From Bacillota bacterium (GTDB taxonomy: Bacteria > Bacillota > Clostridia > Lachnospirales > Lachnospiraceae): 64,000 bases of DNA. Numbering within the stretch: the stretch's first letter is position 1; each line of letters begins with the position of its first letter. Location of the stretch: the NCBI GenBank assembly GCA_023410575.1, contig JAEYPP010000003.1, forward strand, positions 22,922 through 86,921, in the 5' to 3' direction. The translations under genes and the position numbers were made by a program. Below, piece by piece: positions 35,151-44,188 of the stretch. The notes under the pieces are model-generated. The model did not search any database and was not told the origin of the DNA. It worked only from the letters and a program-made list of their open reading frames with translations.

Positions 35151-35167
35151 TAACGGTAAATCCGTTA
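35151..35167 (-). terminator. Short hairpin after the ArsC-like gene
   Basis: TAACGG (35151-35156) pairs perfectly with CCGTTA (35162-35167) around a 5-nt loop, 20 nt past the stop of the ArsC-like gene. The stem is only six pairs and the U-tract poor, so it is a weak terminator candidate. Confidence 0.35.
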
Positions 35168-35187
35168 CGATAAAAGGAATAAAACTC

Positions 35188-35526
35188 CTACCAGTTTTTC
35201 CATACTTCTGGTTGATAACCAATCGTAGCAAGCTTTCCATTGCGAACAATTGGTGTTTTGAGTACTTTTTGATTTTCTAATATTTTTGAAACTTTATCCT
35301 CCTCAGAAAGATAGGATAACAAGGCTAATATATCCTTATCTTTTCCTTTAGCATCAATCATATTGGTGATTCCACCCACAGCCTGACATACAGAAGTGAA
35401 TTCTCCTTTACTCATACCCTTTTCTTTTAAATCAATCATCTGAAACTTTATGTTTCTTTCTTTAAAATATCTTTGTGCCTTCTTTGTATCAAAACATTTA
35501 TTTGTACCAAAAATTTGAATATTCAA
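35188..35526 (-). CDS. ArsC/Spx-family thioredoxin-fold protein
   Basis: A 112-residue ArsC-like protein (YffB/Spx superfamily). It has one N-terminal cysteine, GTNKCFDTKKAQRYF, the conserved Arg-free stretch KTPIVRNGKLATIGYQPEVW, and no second CxxC cysteine. Members act as arsenate reductases, glutaredoxin-like enzymes or RNA polymerase regulators; which applies here is not clear. I choose the TTG at 35526 (MNIQIFGTNK) because GGAGG lies 8 nt upstream; a TTG at 35541 would place that site inside the gene. Confidence 0.8.
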   Translation of the reverse strand: MNIQIFGTNKCFDTKKAQRYFKERNIKFQMIDLKEKGMSKGEFTSVCQAVGGITNMIDAKGKDKDILALLSYLSEEDKVSKILENQKVLKTPIVRNGKLATIGYQPEVWKNW

Positions 35527-35733
35527 ATCTATGTCCTCCAATCCATGTACTCGATCTATTCATCATTTATGCTAGATATCCAAAATGGATATGAATAGTT
35601 TAGCCCATACAACATAGGAATTCAAGTATATTGATATTTGACTTCCTGTATTTGGTTCAGTATAATTCTATTAGTAATATTATAGTGAATTACTTGAAAC
35701 AGTAAACAATCAAGATGGTATGGAGGAGAACAA

Positions 35734-36228
35734 TTGGAATATAGAAAAGTACATACAAGCGAGATAAATGAAGTTGCGGCATTACATAATGAATTAGCTT
35801 ACTATATACAAAAAGAAACCAAGGATGCCTATTGGGATTTTGGAATTCTATCGATAGAAGATATCAGTAGGCACTTATCTGAATTTATTGGTCATCCAGA
35901 ACACAATCTATTGATTGCTAAAGATGACAACAAAATAGTTGGGTTCATTGCAGGGGAATTATTGCACTGTCACCTTCCAATTTCAAGTGTGAAGAAAATT
36001 GGTTATATTTCAGGCGCGTTTGTGTTGAGTGAGTTTCGAGGGAAAGGCATTATGAAAACATTAGAAAAGCTAATGATTGATTTTTTTAGAACCTGTAGTG
36101 TAAAGTATGTCGAATTAAATTTTATCTCGAATAATATAATCGCAAAAAACAGTTGGAGAAGTATGGGTTATGAAACTTTTCGAGAACAGGCACGAAAAGA
36201 TATATTAAACACTGAAATAAGACATTGA
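35734..36228 (+). CDS. GNAT-family N-acetyltransferase
   Basis: A 164-residue acetyltransferase. The acetyl-CoA loop is FRGKGIMKTLEKLM (motif A, R/Q-x-x-G-x-G/A), preceded by the beta-strand GYISGAFVLSEF, and the C-terminal NFISNNIIAKNSWRSMGYE is the usual GNAT motif B. The substrate is unknown. The start is TTG with GGAGG 8 nt upstream. It is alone on the plus strand, divergent from the ArsC-like gene and convergent with udk. Confidence 0.85.
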   Translation: MEYRKVHTSEINEVAALHNELAYYIQKETKDAYWDFGILSIEDISRHLSEFIGHPEHNLLIAKDDNKIVGFIAGELLHCHLPISSVKKIGYISGAFVLSEFRGKGIMKTLEKLMIDFFRTCSVKYVELNFISNNIIAKNSWRSMGYETFREQARKDILNTEIRH

Positions 36229-36278
36229 CGGAGCTTGGAACAAAGATAGTGAAAATGATTGCCTTTTGACGGGCTTAT

Positions 36279-36338
36279 AGCAAAAAATCACAAACGCCTA
36301 GTAAACAAACAGGGTTGTTGCATTATGCAACAACCCCC
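36279..36338. repeat. Dispersed element, copy D (solo right end; bidirectional terminator-like palindrome)
   Basis: This 60-nt segment matches the right end of element C (32047-32104) with about four differences in 59 positions. No left arm or core is recognisable here. The terminal palindrome, 12 bp per arm with a single central base, is perfect (36312-36336) and GC-richer than its surroundings. It sits between convergent genes (GNAT and udk), so it probably terminates both. Confidence 0.75.
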
Positions 36339-36340
36339 CA

Positions 36341-36964
36341 TTAATCACGTTTACTAATAATTGCATGAATACGATTCATTACCATAGTCAATGCAACTGT
36401 ATTCTCACCACCACGCGGAATAATGATATCCGCATATTTCTTTGTTGGTTCAACAAATTGCTCATGCATTGGTTTTACTGTATTGATGTACTGATTAATA
36501 ACAGATTCAATACTTCTTCCACGCTCTTTAACATCACGTAAAATACGGCGTACAAGTCGCTCGTCAGCATCCGTATCCACAAATATCTTAATATCCATTA
36601 AATCTCTTAATTCCTTATTTTCAAATATTAAGAACCCTTCTACCACAATTACCTTAGCAGGTTCGATGTGAATAGTATCTTTTGTTCGATTATGTTCGGA
36701 ATAAGAATAAACAGGACAGTCAACTGCAGTCCTCTGCTTTAATGCTTTGATATCATTAATCATACGATCGGTATCAAATGCATTTGGATGATCATAATTG
36801 ATGCTAGCTCTCTCTTCAAAAGGCATATCATCATGTGCCTTATAATAGCTATCATGACAAAGAAGTTGTACTTCTTGTTTAAATTCTTGTTTTAATCGAA
36901 CTGCTACTGTTGTTTTTCCAGAAGCAGAACCCCCAGCAACACCTATTACAATAACATCTTTCAC
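36341..36964 (-). CDS. udk: Uridine kinase
   Basis: Udk phosphorylates uridine and cytidine in pyrimidine salvage. The P-loop GVAGGSASGKTT starts near residue 7. DSYYK, NYDHPNAFDTD and the LID-region RRILRDVKERGRS are present. The length is 207 residues from the GTG at 36964, which has GGAGG 7 nt upstream; an upstream in-frame start would add 15 residues unlike the family and enclose this site. It follows the RpiB-like gene by 100 nt. Confidence 0.93.
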   Translation of the reverse strand: MKDVIVIGVAGGSASGKTTVAVRLKQEFKQEVQLLCHDSYYKAHDDMPFEERASINYDHPNAFDTDRMINDIKALKQRTAVDCPVYSYSEHNRTKDTIHIEPAKVIVVEGFLIFENKELRDLMDIKIFVDTDADERLVRRILRDVKERGRSIESVINQYINTVKPMHEQFVEPTKKYADIIIPRGGENTVALTMVMNRIHAIISKRD

Positions 36965-37064
36965 AAAAAACCTCCAATAGTGAATTCCCATGCGTCTGAC
37001 ACACAACATAAAATAAAGCGCATAAGGAATTTACTGCGTCTAAGGTACCTAATATTCAAAGTTA

Positions 37065-37703
37065 TTAAGCTAAAATTTCCTTGATTGCAGCTGCTAACTC
37101 ATCACATTTGCAATTCGCAAAGAAATACTCACTAAATTTAGGTCCACTAATTGCACCTTTTAATAAATCCTGATCAATATTCTTTAAAATTGTTAGCATG
37201 TCAACATGGGTTACTTTTTTTACTTCATCTAAAATCTTCTTATTTCTTTGTTCTGGAATCACTCTTTCCTTTGGATATCCCTGACCACTTTTACCTTCAA
37301 ATAACTTTTCAAAGATATACTCAAGGTTTAATTCAGCGCCCCATCCAAATCCCTTTGCGAATGGAAGTGCAATTGCATTACCATCGTTAATCTGAGCAAA
37401 CATATAAGCATCAGAAGGATCAACTATATGTCCACAAAGCACATTTGGGAAAGAATTTAAAGCTAGCATAGCTCCTTGACCAGTTCCGCAACCAGTAATT
37501 ACATAGTCTGCCGCTCCAGAATTTAATAGGATTGCTGATAAAATACCATTCTGTACGTAAGTCAATGAGTTCTCATCTTCTGCATTGTACATCCCATAAT
37601 TAAACACTTCATGACCTTTTGGTTCTACTACTTTTTTTAAAGTTTCGAAGACTAAATCATTCTTTGCTGCCTGACTATTTTCATTAATTAGTGCAATTTT
37701 CAT
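37065..37703 (-). CDS. RpiB/LacA/LacB-family sugar-phosphate isomerase-like protein
   Basis: A 212-residue protein. The first ~150 residues have the family's Rossmann-like fold, with the active-site loop VITGCGTGQGAMLALN and NVLCGHIVDPSDAYMFAQINDGNAIALPF. The C-terminal ~55 residues extend beyond the 140-150 residues of typical RpiB. The substrate could be ribose-5-phosphate or another pentose/hexose phosphate. No sugar-specific neighbour helps. The start is ATG with AAAGGA. Confidence 0.85.
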   Translation of the reverse strand: MKIALINENSQAAKNDLVFETLKKVVEPKGHEVFNYGMYNAEDENSLTYVQNGILSAILLNSGAADYVITGCGTGQGAMLALNSFPNVLCGHIVDPSDAYMFAQINDGNAIALPFAKGFGWGAELNLEYIFEKLFEGKSGQGYPKERVIPEQRNKKILDEVKKVTHVDMLTILKNIDQDLLKGAISGPKFSEYFFANCKCDELAAAIKEILA

Positions 37704-37871
37704 TAAAAATATCCATCCTTTTGTATATTGTATTTCTTGTACTTATACTTTATCTTGAGTAAAATATAGCTACATTTATTTAACACTGACATTAATTTTA
37801 CAAAGTTCCCATTTTCATGTCAACAAACAAATCATACCATATTGATAAAAGCTATCGTCTGGCTTGGTTAA

Positions 37872-38876
37872 TTACCACTCCAGAGAGCTATGCTCCATCG
37901 TCTTGTCACGCATTAATAAATCGGTTACCGCATCTTTTGCGGATTTATCCTCGAAAAGTACCTTATTAATTTGTTCTACAATTGGCATCGAAACGTTGTA
38001 TTTTTTTGAAAGCGCAAGAGCTGCTTTTGCGCAATAAACACCCTCAACAACCTGCTTTACTTCCTCCATAGCTTCTTGCATTGTATAACCCTTTCCAATT
38101 AAATAACCAGCATTACGATTTCGACTGTGTTTACTTGTACATGTTACAAATAAATCACCTACTCCTGAAAGACCAGAAAATGTTTCAAGTTTTCCACCCA
38201 TTTTAATGCCAAGACGACTTATCTCTGCAATACCACGAGTCATTAATGCTGCTTTTGTATTATCACCAAAACCAAGTCCATCCGCGATACCTGCAGCTAA
38301 TGCGATTACATTCTTTAAGGAACCACCCAACTCAATACCCATAATATCTGGACTTGTATACACTCGAAAATACTCATTCATAAATGCATCCTGAATCATA
38401 GAAGCGGTCTTTTTTGAAGACGCTCCAACAACACAAGATGTTGGAATACCTCGACTAACTTCTTCTGCATGGCTCGGTCCAGATAAAACTGCAACATCAG
38501 CATGAGGTATTTCTTCACTAATTATTTCGGTGAGTGTCATCAATGTTGTTTCTTCAATACCCTTACCAACATTAACAATGACAGTATTATCTTTTATGAA
38601 AGATGCAACTTGCTTTGCAGTGGAACGAACATATGGAGAAGCAACAGCAAATACGATTAGTTCAGGATCATTTAATGCAAGAGATAAATCATCAGTAACC
38701 TTCACAGAATCTGGTAACTTCGCTTCTGGTAAATTCGCTATCTGCTTACGATTATTATTTAAATTCTCCACTTCTTTGGCTAAAGCAGACCAAAGTGTAA
38801 CCTCTTGACCATTATTACTAAGTAAAATGGCTAAAGCGGTTCCCCAAGTACCTGCTCCAAGTACACTAATTCTCAT
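37872..38876 (-). CDS. gpsA: NAD(P)H-dependent glycerol-3-phosphate dehydrogenase
   Basis: GpsA reduces dihydroxyacetone phosphate to sn-glycerol 3-phosphate for phospholipid synthesis. The nucleotide-binding loop GAGTWGTA (residues 7-14), VLSGPSHAEEV, and the catalytic Lys region GGSLKNVIALAAGIADGLGFGDN are intact. The length of 334 residues is standard. The ATG overlaps the plsY stop (ATGA). This pairs G3P production with its acylation by PlsY. Confidence 0.96.
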   Translation of the reverse strand: MRISVLGAGTWGTALAILLSNNGQEVTLWSALAKEVENLNNNRKQIANLPEAKLPDSVKVTDDLSLALNDPELIVFAVASPYVRSTAKQVASFIKDNTVIVNVGKGIEETTLMTLTEIISEEIPHADVAVLSGPSHAEEVSRGIPTSCVVGASSKKTASMIQDAFMNEYFRVYTSPDIMGIELGGSLKNVIALAAGIADGLGFGDNTKAALMTRGIAEISRLGIKMGGKLETFSGLSGVGDLFVTCTSKHSRNRNAGYLIGKGYTMQEAMEEVKQVVEGVYCAKAALALSKKYNVSMPIVEQINKVLFEDKSAKDAVTDLLMRDKTMEHSSLEW

Positions 38877-39526
38877 GTAACACCCTCCTTAACATCTTCT
38901 GGCTTAATTCTCGACTTTTGGCCAATCTTATTCTCAGTTCCATTTAACAAACGCTTTAAATTCGTACGATGACTATAAAAAGCAGATAATGCATATATGA
39001 TTGCAATTATGAGCATATGTATCTGACCAGGATAACGGATACCTACCCAGACTGGGAACAATACTGCAATACATAAAGAACCCACTGATACATATCTTGT
39101 AATTGCTACAACTCCAAAAAATATAACGATAATAAATGGAATTAATAGTGGATCAAATGCTATCATAACACCAGAAGTTACAGCTATGCCTTTTCCACCC
39201 TTAAACTTAAGCCAAAATGGATAATTGTGGCCCAACACAGCACCAAAGCCTGCGTATAAACCTAATAATTTTGCATAATCACAATCTTTAAAAATTAATT
39301 CTCGGAATAATATAATAGGAATAATTGCTTTTAAGAAATCTCCAATAAAAGTAAGTGCTCCAGCCTTCCAACCAAGTGTACGTAAGGCATTTGTCGTGCC
39401 AACATTACCACTTCCGTATTTTCTGATATCTACATGATATAGTTTACTTACAAAATATCCAGTTGAAAAACAGCCAAATGCATATCCAGATACAAAACAT
39501 ATGATGATTCTTAAAACTTCAACCAT
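38873..39526 (-). CDS. plsY: Acyl-phosphate:glycerol-3-phosphate acyltransferase
   Basis: PlsY acylates glycerol 3-phosphate at the membrane, the first step of phospholipid assembly. The signature loops GSGNVGTTNALRTLG, GFGAVLGHNYPFWLKFKGGKG and the final HRTNLKRLLNGTENK are present across about five membrane helices. The length of 217 residues is usual. It lies 31 nt after der and overlaps gpsA by 4 nt. Confidence 0.96.
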   Translation of the reverse strand: MVEVLRIIICFVSGYAFGCFSTGYFVSKLYHVDIRKYGSGNVGTTNALRTLGWKAGALTFIGDFLKAIIPIILFRELIFKDCDYAKLLGLYAGFGAVLGHNYPFWLKFKGGKGIAVTSGVMIAFDPLLIPFIIVIFFGVVAITRYVSVGSLCIAVLFPVWVGIRYPGQIHMLIIAIIYALSAFYSHRTNLKRLLNGTENKIGQKSRIKPEDVKEGVT

Positions 39527-39557
39527 TGACTAATCCTCCCATACACCCATTTATTAC

Positions 39558-40886
39558 TTATTTTTCCCCTTCTTTACGTTCTCTGATAATAAACTTCAAG
39601 GAAGTTCCTGAGAAACCAAATGCTTCTCTAATTTTATTCTCAATGTATCGAGTATAAGAATAATGCATTAATTCTTTATCATTTACGAAGATGACAAAAG
39701 TAGGCGGTTTAATGGAGGCTTGAGTTATATAATATAAGCGTAGACGCTTACCTTTATCGGAAGGCGGCTGATGCATCGCAGTTGCTTCCATCATAATCTC
39801 ATTTAAGACACCAGTGGATATTCTTAGATTACGATTTTGGATAACTACTTCAATCACATCAAATATTTTATTTATTCTTTGCCCACTTAATGCTGAAATA
39901 TATAAGATTTCTGCATATGGCATAAATGATAAAGTTTCACGAATTTTCTCTGAATGACGGTACATTGTTTTATCATCTTTTTCAATTGCATCCCATTTGT
40001 TCACTGCAATGATAATACCTTTACCACGATCATGAGCAATACCTGCAATTTTTGCATCCTGTTCGGTAACACCTTCAGTTGCGTCAATTACTATCATAAC
40101 AACATCGGCGCGTTCTACCGCACTTACGGTACGAATGATACTAAAACGTTCAATCTCTTCTTTAATCTTATTCTTACGACGAAGACCTGCCGTATCAATA
40201 AATACATACTCTTTATCCTGCCATGAAATTGCAGTATCAATCGCATCACGAGTTGTTCCAGCAATATCAGAAACGATGACTCGATTTTCGCCTGTTAGCT
40301 TATTAATAATAGAAGATTTACCTACGTTAGGTTTACCAACAATCGCGATTCTTGGTCGTTCATCCTCATCCTCTTCCATTGAATTAGGATCAAAGTGAGC
40401 TACAACCAAATCCAACAAATCACCAAAACCTAAAAGAGAAGCTGCAGACACCGGTATAGGATCTCCAATTCCAAGATTATAAAACTCGTACGTATCCGGC
40501 ATAAATTTTTCAAAGCTATCAACCTTATTCACAGTTAGAATAATCGGCTTTCCGGAACGTCGTAAGATATCTGCTACCTTAAAGTCTGCATCCACAAGAC
40601 CCTGACGTACGTCGACAACAAACATAATGACATCCGCGGTTGCGATTGCGATTTCAGCTTGTTCACGCATATAGGAAAGCATCATATCCTTACTTTCTGG
40701 CTCAATACCACCAGTATCAATCATCGTGAATTGCTTGTCTAACCATGTGACATCCGCATAAATACGATCTCTAGTTACACCCGGTGTGTCTTTAACAATC
40801 GAAATTCTATCACCCGCTAAGGCATTAAATAAAGTCGACTTACCAACATTCGGCCTTCCGACAATTGCAACGATTGGTTTACTCAT
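39558..40886 (-). CDS. der: Der (EngA), ribosome-assembly GTPase with two G domains
   Basis: Der has tandem GTPase domains that act in 50S subunit assembly. G1 motifs are GRPNVGKST near residue 10 and GKPNVGKSS near 184. The G4 motifs NKVD and NKWD and the C-terminal KH-like domain (PPTFVIFVNDKELMHYSY) are present. The length of 442 residues is standard. It lies 28 nt after the DUF512 gene and 31 nt before plsY. Confidence 0.97.
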   Translation of the reverse strand: MSKPIVAIVGRPNVGKSTLFNALAGDRISIVKDTPGVTRDRIYADVTWLDKQFTMIDTGGIEPESKDMMLSYMREQAEIAIATADVIMFVVDVRQGLVDADFKVADILRRSGKPIILTVNKVDSFEKFMPDTYEFYNLGIGDPIPVSAASLLGFGDLLDLVVAHFDPNSMEEDEDERPRIAIVGKPNVGKSSIINKLTGENRVIVSDIAGTTRDAIDTAISWQDKEYVFIDTAGLRRKNKIKEEIERFSIIRTVSAVERADVVMIVIDATEGVTEQDAKIAGIAHDRGKGIIIAVNKWDAIEKDDKTMYRHSEKIRETLSFMPYAEILYISALSGQRINKIFDVIEVVIQNRNLRISTGVLNEIMMEATAMHQPPSDKGKRLRLYYITQASIKPPTFVIFVNDKELMHYSYTRYIENKIREAFGFSGTSLKFIIRERKEGEK

Positions 40887-40914
40887 AATTACCTCTTTTC
40901 TGTATCTACATGTC

Positions 40915-42234
40915 CTATCTTAGAATTGTAGTTACCAATGACATTCCATCTGATTTTACAATACGAACCGTTGTTTGTAAAGCATTTTCAATATCTTTGA
41001 CCGTAACATCATCAAGTAGTACATCTTCGCCAGAACGTAACATTACATCTGGCATTATTAAGAATTCTCCAAGGTCCTTATCTTTTAATTGTGCAATAAT
41101 ATCTTGTCCTGTTACAAGTCCAGCTACCGTGATATTATGACCATAAAAATCATTTACAATCGGATAAACAGTTACTTTCGTTTGAGGGAATTTCTCCTGA
41201 ATAGCTAAGGCAATCCCTTGCATTGTAGAAGCTGCAAGCATTCCTGTAACCAACGAACAATTACGAACGCTATCGTTCGTATCGATTTCTTTTAACGCTT
41301 CTTCTACCTCATCCACAAGGGAACGAATCATTCCAACCCCATTTTCAATCTGAGGATATCCCTCATAATAATCTGCGTTTGGTATCGGTAAGGAAGCTTT
41401 TAAATACCATTCATCGCTTAAATATACAAATCTTGTACCACGCTCTTTTTTTATCTTTTTCTGCCATCCTTCTACTTGTTCAATCACTAAACGTGCTTCT
41501 TCCTTTGTGAATGCATGAAATTTGGTTAACTTCTCACGATGCTTCGTAAGACCAATTGGAACTACTGACATCGTCTTCATATATGGAAGCAATTGAGATA
41601 AATCCTGAATTGTTTTATCCAATTCAGCGCCATCATTATATCCTGGGCAAAGTACAACTTGACCATTCATCTCAAGTCCTGCATCATAAAAACGTTTCAA
41701 GTATTCTAACTTTTCGCCTGCAAAACGATTGTTTAACATCTTACAACGTAATTCTTTATTCGTTGTATGGACTGAGATATTAATTGGTGATAGCTTATAG
41801 AAACAAATTCGGTCGACTTCCTCTTCGGACATATTCGTTAGTGTAATATAATTACCCTGTAAAAATGACAATCTTGCGTCATCATCTTTAAAATAAATTG
41901 TATTACGCATACCTTTTGGGTTTTGATCAATAAAGCAAAATACACATTTGTTATGACAGGATTGATACTGGTCCATTAATCCTTCTTCAAATTCTATTCC
42001 AAGATCATCGTCATAATCTTTTTCTATCTCTAACTCCCATTCCTCACCATTTTGCTTTGCAACAATAATTGTTAAAAAGTCATCATGTATGAGGTAATGA
42101 TAATCAATTACATCCTTTATTTTCTTACCATTAATACGAAGTAGCTCATCCTTCGCACCAAGTTCAAGTTGCTCTGCGATGCTACCTGGCAAAACACGTT
42201 TGATAATGTGTCTAGCTTCTTTTTTTCTTTCCAT
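40915..42234 (-). CDS. DUF512 radical-SAM-like protein with a PDZ-type N-terminus
   Basis: A 439-residue protein. The N-terminus (about 10-70) looks like a PDZ domain (VLPGSIAEQLELGAKDELLRINGK). A CxxxCxxC cluster follows (Cys93, Cys97, Cys100; CHNKCVFCFIDQNPKGMR), typical of radical SAM iron-sulfur binding. The C-terminal half is the DUF512 domain. No substrate has been established for the family as far as I know. It heads an operon with der, plsY and gpsA, a common clostridial order. Confidence 0.87.
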   Translation of the reverse strand: MERKKEARHIIKRVLPGSIAEQLELGAKDELLRINGKKIKDVIDYHYLIHDDFLTIIVAKQNGEEWELEIEKDYDDDLGIEFEEGLMDQYQSCHNKCVFCFIDQNPKGMRNTIYFKDDDARLSFLQGNYITLTNMSEEEVDRICFYKLSPINISVHTTNKELRCKMLNNRFAGEKLEYLKRFYDAGLEMNGQVVLCPGYNDGAELDKTIQDLSQLLPYMKTMSVVPIGLTKHREKLTKFHAFTKEEARLVIEQVEGWQKKIKKERGTRFVYLSDEWYLKASLPIPNADYYEGYPQIENGVGMIRSLVDEVEEALKEIDTNDSVRNCSLVTGMLAASTMQGIALAIQEKFPQTKVTVYPIVNDFYGHNITVAGLVTGQDIIAQLKDKDLGEFLIMPDVMLRSGEDVLLDDVTVKDIENALQTTVRIVKSDGMSLVTTILR

Positions 42235-42400
42235 TGTTATACCTTTCTATCTGATATCCGTAAAATATTAGATTTTCATCGGATGTTTCTTAATCTTATA
42301 TCAGTTTATCATCCGCCAAACACATTTGCAACCGAAAATTCCCTACTCCTATTGTCATTGATTTCCTATCCTTACTTACATTGACTTCTTCTTGTTCTGA

Positions 42401-43981
42401 TTACTCTTTTACGACTAAAAATTTAGATATAATATCACAAAAAGCTTCTTCCTTCGTATCTAGCAATTTTCGAAAGCATACCTCTTCTCGTTCAAGTAAT
42501 TGTGCTAATTCAAGGATAAAACCAGGAATATTATCAGCTGTAATGGTTCCGTAGAGTTTACCCATATGAGTATCCTTTAAACTAACATTTCCGCCCGTAT
42601 AAAGCTCAAAGACATCAAACATTTGACCATGAATGGAAACCTTTTTACCTGCTAAGCCAAGCTCTGCAACTTGATGACGAGCACAAGAATTACCACAACC
42701 AGAGATATGAATCTTTGGAAGCAGATTCCCGTCGAGATTATTATGATCCACTGCTTTTAATATAGAAAGAAGTAAAGCATGGCTATTTTGAACTCCAATT
42801 TGACAAGTTGGAATACCAACACAGCTAAAACTATGTCCTACATTAGAAAATTGATTTTCGGATTTTGTAGCTTCTAGGAACTCCATTGCTTGTTCTTTTG
42901 TCAAGTTACGAACATATAATTCTTCTTCCATACTTAGACGAAGTTCAATTTTATGTTCCGGATTACAGTTTATTAGCGCATTCTCTACAAAATTGCAGAC
43001 ATAGTCATACATCTTCATCGATAATTTGCCAAACCGAGGATGTAAAATTACGGTATATAAGCCTTTTTGCTTTTGAGCTTTTATATTTAACGTATCGATA
43101 ATATCAGGGAGCCATTCTTCTTCTCTTACAATTGTAGCCTCTATTTTTTCAAATGACTCTGTGTTTTTTACTCGACTAACATGACGTTCAAAACATTCTA
43201 TAAACTTTTCCAAACCAACTTCCATCGGTATAAATCTGCTTCTTGCTTTCGCGCGATTCTTATAATTTCCCAATTCGATAAAGGTACGCAGATAAGCTTC
43301 CACATAATATATAGCTTCATATGGATTAATTATCTTATCATATAGAATTGCAACTTGAGGATTATTTCCCAAACCGCCAGCTAGAAACACTCGAAATTTT
43401 GGCTCCCCATTTTCTATTACGGCAACAAAACCAATATCATTGATCGTTGCGCAAGCAGTATCCTTGCAAGAATTCGAAAATGCTACTTTGAGTTTTCTTG
43501 GTAAATGAAACTGCGAGGCATTGGCAATAAAATATTCACTTAACAAAAGCGCAAAATCAGTCACATCAAAGGCTTCTCCCTTTTCTACCCCTGACATTGG
43601 TGATAGTGCTACATTTCTGGGATAGTTACCACCTCCACCCCTCGTAAATAAATCATAATCAATGGCATCCATCATAATCTCACATACTTCATCTAACGAT
43701 AAATCATGTAATTGAACTGCTTGTCTGGACGTGAAATGAACACTTTCTATTTTATATTTTTTCATATACTTTTGAATTAGCTTTAGATGTTCAAAAGAAA
43801 TCAATCCACAAGGTGTACGTAATCGAATCATAAAACCTTCTTTTCCTCGTTGTGCATACACGCCCATCCCGCCTGATTTTGCTTTAAAGTCAGGAACCGA
43901 TAACTCTCCTGCCAAGAATTTCTCTCCTATTTTTTTAAACCATAAAATCTCTGATTTATACAAGTCGCTATATGTTTTCAT
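42401..43981 (-). CDS. Nitrite/sulfite reductase-type siroheme/[4Fe-4S] protein
   Basis: A 526-residue protein with the duplicated ferredoxin-like and sulfite-reductase domains. The siroheme/cluster cysteines are Cys387 and Cys393 (SCVGIPTC) and Cys429 and Cys433 (GCGNSCARH). The substrate region GGGGNYPRNV and KLKVAFSNSCKDTACATIND is typical of ferredoxin-dependent forms. The ATG at 43981 is preferred (GGAG 5 nt upstream); ten more codons upstream are possible. No flavoprotein subunit, siroheme or sulfur gene lies beside it, so whether it reduces sulfite, nitrite or something else is undecided. Confidence 0.87.
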   Translation of the reverse strand: MKTYSDLYKSEILWFKKIGEKFLAGELSVPDFKAKSGGMGVYAQRGKEGFMIRLRTPCGLISFEHLKLIQKYMKKYKIESVHFTSRQAVQLHDLSLDEVCEIMMDAIDYDLFTRGGGGNYPRNVALSPMSGVEKGEAFDVTDFALLLSEYFIANASQFHLPRKLKVAFSNSCKDTACATINDIGFVAVIENGEPKFRVFLAGGLGNNPQVAILYDKIINPYEAIYYVEAYLRTFIELGNYKNRAKARSRFIPMEVGLEKFIECFERHVSRVKNTESFEKIEATIVREEEWLPDIIDTLNIKAQKQKGLYTVILHPRFGKLSMKMYDYVCNFVENALINCNPEHKIELRLSMEEELYVRNLTKEQAMEFLEATKSENQFSNVGHSFSCVGIPTCQIGVQNSHALLLSILKAVDHNNLDGNLLPKIHISGCGNSCARHQVAELGLAGKKVSIHGQMFDVFELYTGGNVSLKDTHMGKLYGTITADNIPGFILELAQLLEREEVCFRKLLDTKEEAFCDIISKFLVVKE

Positions 43982-44188
43982 CTTGTCTCCAATCAATTCT
44001 AACTTATTCATTCAATTTATTATTTCCAATTATTTGATAACCATTACACCTTTTCACTTCTTAGAGTAAATGTTTCTATTGCATACCTGATTAAAAAGAA
44101 TCAAAGTGACCAAAAATATATATAACAAACAAGGAAACGCAAATTTAGAAAAAATTAGAAGTATTTTAATAGAATTGGAGGAAACGCT

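Noticed and set aside
44012..44188. Fur-type operator upstream of the FecB-like gene
   Set aside because: No 19-bp inverted repeat resembling a Fur box is visible in the AT-rich sequence.
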